In this document: in pieces, positions 56,663-64,000 of the stretch
Position numbering within the stretch: position 1 is the stretch's first letter
How the letters are laid out: each line of letters begins with the position of its first letter
Assembly: GCF_949987515.2 (NCBI RefSeq)
Contig: NC_082697.1
Coordinates: 20,281,730-20,345,729 of the forward strand
DNA length: 64,000 nt
From: Delphinus delphis
Taxonomy: Eukaryota > Chordata > Mammalia > Artiodactyla > Delphinidae
Direction: 5' to 3'
Notes under the pieces: generated by a model
Databases searched by the model: none
Seen by the model: the letters and a program-made list of their open reading frames with translations, nothing else
What the model was told of the DNA's origin: nothing
Made by a program: the position numbers and the translations under genes

Positions 56663-56833
56663 GGTGAGAGCTCTCTTCCCAGCTGGCAGATGGCCACCTT
56701 CTCCCTGTGTGCCCATGTGGCCTTTCCTTGGTGCTGCACATGGAGAGAGAGGTCTCTGGTATCCCTACTTATGGGAGCACTAATCTCATCATGAGGGCCC
56801 CACCTCTATGACCTCATCTAACCCTAATTATCT
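56663..56833 (+). repeat. 171-bp local duplication, copy 2 (isolated)
   Basis: An island of LTR sequence with no LTR around it. It is flanked by an 8-bp inverted pair CCCTGGGG (56644-56651) and CCCCAGGG (56840-56847). Matches 54835-55005 at 166 of 171 positions. Confidence 0.92.
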
Positions 56834-56902
56834 ATCTAACCCCAGGGGCAAGAAGCTGGGTGTTTATCCTCCGGCCCCTAGGCTGCAGGCTGGCCCCCAA
56901 CG

Positions 56903-57329
56903 TATCAGGTCCTAACCCCAGGAACCCGCAAATGTTATTTTATATAGCAACAAAATAACAGATATGATTAAGTTAAGGATTTTGAGATGAGATTTTCCTG
57001 GATTACCCAGGTGGGCCCTAAATGCAGTCACAGGTATCCTCATAAAGAAAGTCTGAGGGAGATGTGACCAACAGAAGAGAAGGCAATATGACCGCAAAGA
57101 CAGAGATGAGAGTGCTGTGGCCACAAGCCGAGGAATGCCGGCAGCCACCAGACGCTGGATGAGGCAAGGCACAGATTCTTCCCTAGAGCCTCCAGAGGGA
57201 ACATGGTCCTTCTTGATTTCAACCCAGTGATATCGGTTTTGGACTTCTGGCCTCCAGAACTGTGAGAGAATAAATTTCTGTTGTTTAAGCCATCAAGTTT
57301 GTTTAGGGCAGCCATGGAAAACTAATACG
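56903..57329 (+). mobile_element. MLT1-type MaLR LTR
   Basis: Plus-strand LTR: 'ccaggaacccgcaaatgtta', 'gagatgagattttcctggat', 'cttctggcctccagaactgt', 'aataaatttctgttgtttaa', end 'ggaaaactaatacg'. Opposite orientation to the one at 54711. Confidence 0.85.
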
Positions 57330-57331
57330 CC

Positions 57332-59215
57332 CCCATCAGGCACTAGCTGAGGGCTCGTCCCAGGGCATGAATTGTCTACACTTCCAGCGTTCCCCAGAAA
57401 TGGCAGAGACAAATCCTTCTGGCAGAGCCACAGATGCGTACAGCAGATGCTCGTTAGCACCTCCTGGAATGATGAGTGCCAGGGGAATGTGGGCAGGTCA
57501 CGGACAACATCAGTCTCGGGCACATGGCCTGGGTTGGACTAGATCACTGCAGTAACCCCTGAAGCCGAACAGAGCAGGGGGCTCTGGTTGGGTTTATCTG
57601 TGTGGCTGCCAGCTTAAGTCCTCACCTTTCTCTGCAATGCAAGGGGACAGCCTAAAATGCCCAGGTATTAGAAGCTAAAACCACAGGGAATCATGGGGTC
57701 AAAAGCTCAGGAGAAAAGAACAGGATAGAAATGCCTGCACCTATGACTGGAGTGGGAAAAAGCCTGTACGCAGCCTCCCCAGGTGCCAGACCTGCCCCTG
57801 GATGCCACCACCCATGTCTTTGAGTGAAGGCTTTGGAGGAGAAGCTTGTCAGCTGTTCCCATCTCCTGACACCCAGTTGTTGATAAGCATTATATTGAAA
57901 AACTTTCCATGGTCGAACACGTTTGGGCAAAGCAGAATCAACCAAGGTTAAAATGATTTACTCTTCAAGAGAGAAATGGTATGCTTCCCATTTTTTTTTT
58001 TTTTTTTTTTTTTTTTGCAAAGCATCTCATGGGATTTGTTTCATGAAACACATCTGTGAGAAGTGATGCCCTGTTAGCTGATCAGATAGGGCCCAGCAGG
58101 GCCCCGGGGAAAGGGGCATGGGTGGTGCAGGTGGGAAGAAGAGGCTACCCAAGTCGGGGGTGGTTATGATGTTCTGAGACCCTGGCCCAGGCACCTTAAA
58201 GTGTTGTCTCCTCTCCCCTCCCCCATCCCAGGAGGAAGGTGTCATGGTCCCTGCTTCAGAGTTGAGCAAACCCAGGTTCTGAGGAATCAATGGGATGGTG
58301 AAGTCCAAGCAGACTTGGCAGGGGCCCCAGGGCGGAGTGGGATGGGTAGCAGCTGCCTCTGGCTGGACCAGGATCATCTGAGGCTGATCCAAGGAGTAGG
58401 AAGGTGAGCTGCACTGGGGTGATTCGTAACCCGGCCTTGGGGCTTTCACAGGCTGGGAATCAAGGGCAAGGATGTGTTGGCCATCCTGGCTGAGGGATGA
58501 GAAAAAGCAGGAAGTCAGCCCAGTCTGCTCCCTTCCCCATTGTGTGGGCAAAGGCCCACCTGACCCCCTGAACGTTGCTTGGTTTCCTTGAAACAAATCT
58601 GATTGAGCCAGAAGGACCATGAATGGGGGGAATGTCTGGTGCTGGGGGCTTCCTGTCTCTATTTTTGCAGGACTGATCTCACTTCTGCTTCATCATCAAA
58701 GAGAATGAAGTGAGCTGACAGGTACCAGGGCTGGCAGGTGAAGATCAATGGCTGGTGCATGTGCATTTTGGCCCCCGAACTTCTGGCTGCACAGAGGACC
58801 CCAGCTCACAGCCCCTCCAGCATCACTACCCTTGACCCCCAGCCTCCGATCAGCCCAACCAAGGCCTGCAGGTGGCATCATGGCCTCTGAGCCTGCCTGC
58901 CCCTCAACTAGGTCACCCCGCGCAGCATCTTCCTATCCAAAGACTGATCTTGTTAAAGATGCAGTGACCGAGAGAGGCAACAGGACTTTAAAATGCAGCC
59001 TGTGAAGGTCAGAATTCTTCATGCCTGCTTCAGAGAGGATGTGCTGGCTGGTTTTGGCTGGGGTGCCTGGGAATAATTAGGCCCAGAGAGTCAGCTGAGG
59101 TTGGAGAACAAGATCACAGCCAAGCTCCAGGGATGGAAGGAAGGGGAATGACTCTGTCCTGCAGCCTCAGACAAGAGCCACAGAGGAGGGGACATAGTCT
59201 GAAATGCTGTCCTCT
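57332..59215. other. Unique DNA with chance frames
   Basis: Includes the T26 run at 57991-58016. A 197-codon minus-strand frame (58027-58620) is proline/serine/glutamine-rich with no domain. Nothing else is recognised. Confidence 0.4.
57991..58016 (+). repeat. T26 homopolymer
   Basis: A pure T-run between ATGCTTCCCA and GCAAAGCATC. No SINE or L1 body is attached on either side, and no direct repeat was found. Confidence 0.95.
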
Positions 59216-59217
59216 CC

Positions 59218-59385
59218 CCAGCATCGTGCTGCCCTAACTGTAGTCCCTGGACCAGCCGCATCAGCATCACCTGGGAGCTTGTTGGAAATGATGAATCTCG
59301 GCCCCAGCCCAGACCTACGAGATCGGAATCTGCATTGTAACAAGATGTCCAGGAAATCTGTGTACATATTCAAGTTTGAGAAGCC
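59218..59385. mobile_element. MER5A-like element
   Basis: 'cagcatcacctgggagcttg', 'tgatgaatctcggccccagc', 'ttcaagtttgagaagcct'. Confidence 0.7.
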
Positions 59386-59679
59386 TTACCCACACCGTCT
59401 GAGCCTCTCTTTCACAGGAACTGGAAACAAGAAGGAAGCTGATGAGACCTCACACTTCCTCCCATCCAGTAAGTGGGGACCACTGCTGAGACCCCAGAGG
59501 GGTCACTTTGCCACTCTCCTCATCATCACTTGACTCAGCGGTCCCTGGCCTAAGAGGGTCCGGGTGGGAAATCGGCTCTTTCAATCACCAGCCCCACTTG
59601 GCGTGTGGGCCCCTTGCCTCCATCTGCCCAGAGTATGGGGGCAATCCCTCCACCCCAAACTTTTGTGTCTTTGTAAAAT

Positions 59680-60200
59680 GGTTAGCGAAAAACTGCCGAC
59701 TATGTAAATCAGAGATCATTAGAGGTTGGGTTTTTCCTTAAAGAATGGATTCAGCAAAATGCTGTTTTCTCCCCGGCTCTGGGTCTCTATTTAGGGGATT
59801 GGAGCTCTGTTTATTTATTTATTTATTTATTCATTAGCTGGGCCCACAGTCAAGGAGAAGGGAACAGGGCTATTAATCTTTCCTGTCATCCATTCACAGA
59901 TGTGGAGTTCACACCACAGCAAATGTGAAGTCAGCAGTACACAACCACAAGGTGGAAATTTCAAGAGAAACAAGCTTGGAGGAATAAAAAAATATATAAA
60001 TAAATAAAAGGGGAGTGGGGGCAGGGTTGGGGAGAGAGGGATACAGGGAGAGAGCACATTTCAAATACAGCGTCTGTGACTCCCTGGGCGCTTGTGTGTG
60101 CCTGAGAGCAATCTTGTTCCCAGCATGGAAGGGCCATTGATATGTTAATAGTCATTTTCTTTTCTCTTCATCTTAAAGAAATGAAGTTTGCAAACGGATT
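59680..60200. promoter_or_regulatory. Candidate conserved non-coding region
   Basis: Repeat-free apart from a (TTTA)n. Contains ATGTAAATCAGAGATCATTAG, GGGCTATTAATCTTTCCTG and AACCACAAGGTGG (RUNX-like). Speculative. Confidence 0.2.
59809..59833 (+). repeat. (TTTA)n microsatellite
   Basis: Six TTTA units, then TTCATT. Confidence 0.9.
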
Positions 60201-60230
60201 CTGATGAAGTAGATCTGGTGTGCGTTTGTG

Positions 60231-60255
60231 GGTGTGTGTGTGTGTGTGTGTGTGG
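60231..60255 (+). repeat. (GT)n microsatellite, about 12 units
   Basis: A GT run just after GGTGTGTG, followed 20 bp later by a short AC run (60270-60293) of opposite strand sense. Confidence 0.9.
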
Positions 60256-60596
60256 TACGTGGAGCCTGAGACAGACACACACACTCACACATACTTATTC
60301 CCTTCTCTGCCTATTTATGGCACCTACTTAGTAGATTCTGGAAATCTCCGCGGAAAGGCAAGTAGTCGAAGGCTGTGACAAGGTCTGAGAAGGCATTGTG
60401 TCCCTTTTGGGAACGAGGTGACTGCCAGCTCTCGGGGTGGGGAGACGGTGTCTAGGCTGCAATAGCCATGTGTTTCGCTGCAGTGGAAACCCAGCAAAGG
60501 CTCCCGTGGGGAGTTCTAAACACAGGGAGACCCCACTGCCCAGTGTTCTTGAACCGGTGCTGGGAATGAGGCTGTAAGCCAGAAGAATCAGCCCTC

Positions 60597-60810
60597 GGGC
60601 TTCCCTGGTGGCGCAGTGGTTGAGAGTCCGCCTGCCAATGCAGGGGACACGGGTTCGTGCCCTGGTCCGGGAAGATCCCACATGCCGCGGAGCGGCTGGG
60701 CCCGTGAGCCATGGCCGCTGAGCCTGCGCGTCCGGAGCCTGTTGCTCCGCAACGGGAGAGGCCACAACAGTGAGAGGCCCGCGTACCGCAAAAAAAAAAA
60801 AAAAAAAAAA
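60597..60810 (+). mobile_element. Young CHR-type SINE
   Basis: Full-length CpG-rich copy, pure A tail of about 22, and a perfect 14-bp TSD AAGAATCAGCCCTC (60583-60596 and 60810-60823). Together with 19586, the best candidate for a recent insertion. Confidence 0.95.
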
Positions 60811-60824
60811 AGAATCAGCCCTCA

Positions 60825-62000
60825 AGAGCCCTCTTCCAAGAGCAGACAACTTTCTAGAGCCGGCAGGTCTCCTGACTCCATTTCCTTCTTGCTATGCTCC
60901 TATCTGGGGGGCCTGATACTTCAGCTCCTCACTTGTCAGCTCTTTCCCCCACTGGGCCTGGAGTGAGTGGGTGGAAGATCCCCAGAGCACACTGCCTTCT
61001 TAGAACATTCCAGGGACCCCAGTGCTATACCCATCACTCAGGCCAGATGCACTGTTCATTGATCCCAGTCTGGCCCAAACCTGATTTCATCTTTTACCTT
61101 GAGCTGCTGCCATTCCCCTGGGGTCCTTCCCACCTCTCCACCTGCATTTCTCCTTCCCGCTGGTCTGAGATGCTGAGTTCCGGGCCACACAGCCACATCC
61201 AGAGACGATCCCATCTCCGATGCGAAAGGCTGAGTCCAGTTTTGCACGGCACATGCCCAGGACCACACTGAACAACAGCAGGGGAAGGTTGCCTTCCGAG
61301 GCAGCTGAAATTAACGTCTCGCATCAGCATGTGAGCTCCTTAGGGCAAGGAAACCATGTTTATTCATCCCTGCTCCTTGACACTTGGTGGATTCTCAGAG
61401 AACGTTTGCTGAATTGCATTGAATTCTGGTTCAAAAACAAAGCTGATGAAAAGGCAGGCTGCCTGGAGGGAATGGTTAGGTTTGTGCCGAAAGTACCGTA
61501 TGAGCTCAACATTCTCCCTGGATTGAGAAAAGGATAAGTATGTTGGCTGATCAATGGAGGGCTGTGTTGAGCAGGATTCTGAGGCTGTGTCTGGACTCAG
61601 CGGGGAAGTTTGGTGATCCCCTGGTAAGTCTTCCCTGGGTACAAGAAGGGGAGTGACGATGCTGTGGCTCGCACTCAAGTAATGAAGGGTGGCCGCCTTG
61701 AGTCATGGAGGTTTTACCATGAGTACGGATGTGCAGATCATATTGGCCCCAAAGAGGTAGGGCCTGATGACAAAGGGCCTAGGTTTGATGCATGAAAAGT
61801 GGAAGAATGACCAGACATAGAGCTGAGCCCACAGCCCAGGGAGCCCTGTCCCAAGTAGTGGCCCCAGTGGGAAGGCTGAGTGTGGGCACAGGATGCTCTG
61901 GGGCTGGAATAAGTCTTAAAATGCCTATCACAGAGATCACCAGTTAATCTTGGTCACTGGACAGCCCAGAGACAAGGCCAGGGAGTGGCCCCAACTTTCT
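60825..62000. other. Unique DNA, no gene
   Basis: Several short frames without a domain. A short L2 tail is at 61330-61425 ('gtgagctccttagggcaagg'). Nothing else. Confidence 0.4.
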
Positions 62001-62229
62001 AACCAGAACTCACCCCCAGCACTCAAAGGATGTGCAAGCACACTTCTGTCCATCCCTGTCACCATAAATGCCGATTTCTTTACTGCCACATCCATTTTCA
62101 CATCTGTAAATCAGAAACAGTAAAATCCAGTGCTGAAAAAGGAATAAAGAGCAAACAATATTCATATCATTTGCATAGTGCAAAGCATACCCCCTCCTCC
62201 CAATGATAAATATCAACTTCCTCAACAGC

Positions 62230-62870
62230 GATCAGAGCCCCAACATGCTGCCAGCACTACCTACAGCCTCTTCTTTTGGCTCCTTATTCACCCTAGATTC
62301 CAGTTACTCTAAGCTCCAAACCCCATGTTCACTCTTACCTCTTGCTTTTTTTCATGCTTTCCTCTGTCAGCGATCTCTCCCCATCTTTTGCTGAAATTAC
62401 TAAACTCATCCTTTAGGTCTCAGATTAGACATTGCCTCCTCCAGGAAGCCTTCCCTGATCCCACCCCACCCCCAAAGCCATACACTTACTTCTGTCACAG
62501 GACTATCACACTATATTGTCATTGCCTATTTATCTCTTTGTCTTTTTCAATGGACTACTGATTGGCATTTTCTTTTTCTGTAAACAGCCATTAGTAAATA
62601 GTTTAGTCATAAGAGGCCACATGGTCTCTGTCCCAACCAATCAACTCTGCCCTTGTCACCAAAGCAACTAGAAACAACATATAAACAAATGAGCATGGCT
62701 GTGTTCCAATAAAACTCTACTTACAAAAAAAGATGATGGGCCACAGGCCAGAGTTTGCCCTACACTAGATGATGAGTTTCTCAAAGCAGGAAGTGTTTTT
62801 TTATTCAACTGTCCCCACTACGGTGACTGTCACAGAGAAGATACTTAATACTTAATGAACAAAAGAATGG
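62230..62870 (+). mobile_element. L2 3' end, interrupted
   Basis: Plus-strand L2 at 62230-62580 ('gaagccttccctgatcccac', 'tcattgcctatttatctctt') continues at about 62762-62870 ('gatgatgagtttctcaaagc', 'cacagagaagatacttaata'). The 62582-62760 element sits between the halves. Confidence 0.65.
62582..62760 (+). mobile_element. Old DNA-transposon-like repeat inside L2
   Basis: Same family as 15088 and 31035: 'taagaggccacatggtctct', 'catggctgtgttccaataaa', 'ggccacaggccagagtttgc'. Confidence 0.6.
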
Positions 62871-64000
62871 TGTTGAAAAAAATCATTTGCAAGCCCTGTC
62901 ATCACTTGCTAAGATTGAATTAACCCGTCGTATCCCTGAAGTCTGGGGAGGGCTACTTAGACATCAGACCTGAGTCTGAGTGTGGCTGGGACCATTTCTT
63001 GTGCTGGAGAGTGACACCAAGACTGGTGAATACACTGTCTCCAAGGCTAGATCCCAGGAGGCCATGCTCACCTGTTCCTCACTCTTCCATCTTGCCTCTC
63101 CCCACCCATTAGGAACCTGTCATTCAGGCAGGTGGGCACCAACGCCGCTTCCTGTGGGTACCTTTGCTTCTCTAGGACACGGTTTCTACTGCCACTGGGC
63201 ACTTCCATGCCCTGCCCAGTGCCAAGCACAGCCATTGCAGATACTCTGGGGCCAGTAGGGTTTCCAAGTCCCACAATGAGGGGCTATGATTTGGGGGAGA
63301 AAACCTGTCTCCCGCCTCATATTAACTTCCCCACAGGAGACTCACAGTAATTAATGCCGCTTAGTCCCCAATAATTCACAGAGTTTTACTGAAATAATAA
63401 CTCTCCCCAGGAACCAGTCATGAGTCAAAGGTGAGGAAGGGAGCCAGGCAGGGGATGAACCCAGAGAACTCAACTCATGCAGTAATCAGGATTACTGCTT
63501 CTTTCAAGGAGTGCGGTTTTGTTACTTGGATAAGCTCCTTGACCTGGCTTTGTATTATCCCAGAAGGAGCTCACGTAAGAATGCTCAGTTTCTTCTGTAA
63601 CTAGCCTCCTGCCCATCCAGCCCAAAAGTTTATCAGACACTCCCAAATACGTATGAAACTTGACCTGCACACAGCTTAGGTTTAAGCCCAGTATGTCAAT
63701 CTCCAAACCCCTCTAGGTAAATACAGTTGACTGCATCGTTGGTCCCAATTCTTACTTCACCATGTTAAGATTGTGCATCTCACCCTTTGTCATGTAACTT
63801 GCAGGGCTTCCTCCTGAGGGAGAAGCTTATGTCTCTGCCCCGTTGATGTCTGGCTTGGTAACGTGACTCACTTGGCCAGTAGAAGGATAGCAGCCCTGAC
63901 CAAACAGAAGCTCAAATGTGCAAGGACTATTTCCTTGCCCTCCAAGCTCCTCCCATTCTCTGTTTTAAGACCATGCTTTGGGGAGCTGCTGGTCCAAGGA
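62871..64000. other. Unique DNA, no gene
   Basis: Short frames only (up to 92 codons) with no domain. Nothing recognised. Confidence 0.4.

Noticed and set aside
58027..58620. 197-codon minus-strand open frame
   Set aside because: No domain or recognisable similarity; low-complexity composition in GC-rich unique DNA. Best explained by chance.
1..64000. CRISPR array, operon, phage or bacterial defence system
   Set aside because: Nothing in the window is prokaryotic. There are no spaced identical repeats of CRISPR type and no compact gene clusters.

Overview
This window looks like ordinary nuclear DNA from a cetacean, probably a toothed whale. The strongest clue is a set of tRNA-derived CHR SINEs. 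Five are the short ~205-bp form (11514, 19586, 20707, 42369, 60597), one is a longer form with the same head (35308), and two are other CHR-type copies (2405, 21957). There are also many 3' ends of one cetartiodactyl-type L1 family, plus the usual ancient mammalian layer (MIR, L2, MLT1 LTRs, MER5A-like elements). The species call rests on recognising these families, not on a database search.

I found no host protein-coding gene, exon, tRNA, rRNA or known ncRNA that I can support. The only real coding remains belong to a dead L1 on the minus strand (24353-29421), with ORF1 and ORF2 both frame-disrupted. Every other open frame lies in a repeat, in a microsatellite or in C-rich unique sequence, and none shows a recognisable domain. 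The window is best read as intergenic or deep intronic.

Layout: 1-2400 is mostly unique DNA with one candidate conserved block. 2400-8400 holds a CHR SINE, a small mRNA 3'-end retrocopy and a nested stack of L1s, one of them inverted by twin priming. 8400-23500 is mixed unique DNA with MIR, L2, CHR SINEs and a (CA)n. 23600-29580 is an old L1M fragment split by the 5-kb younger L1. 29600-36800 holds L2, an old DNA-transposon remnant cut by two L1s, and a long CHR SINE. 36800-46300 holds MER5A-like copies, an L1M fragment and a tetranucleotide palindrome inside an old element. 46300-57330 is rich in microsatellites, L2 and three MLT1 LTRs, with a 171-bp local duplication. 57330-64000 is mostly unique DNA with one young CHR SINE and a broken L2.

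The interest here is in genome dynamics: nested insertions with readable target-site duplications, two short templated duplications, L1 micro-insertions of about 30-50 bp, and several AT-rich unique blocks that could be conserved regulatory DNA. I found no undescribed gene system. Edges of ancient repeats are good to about 20-50 bp; edges given with target-site duplications are good to a few bases.
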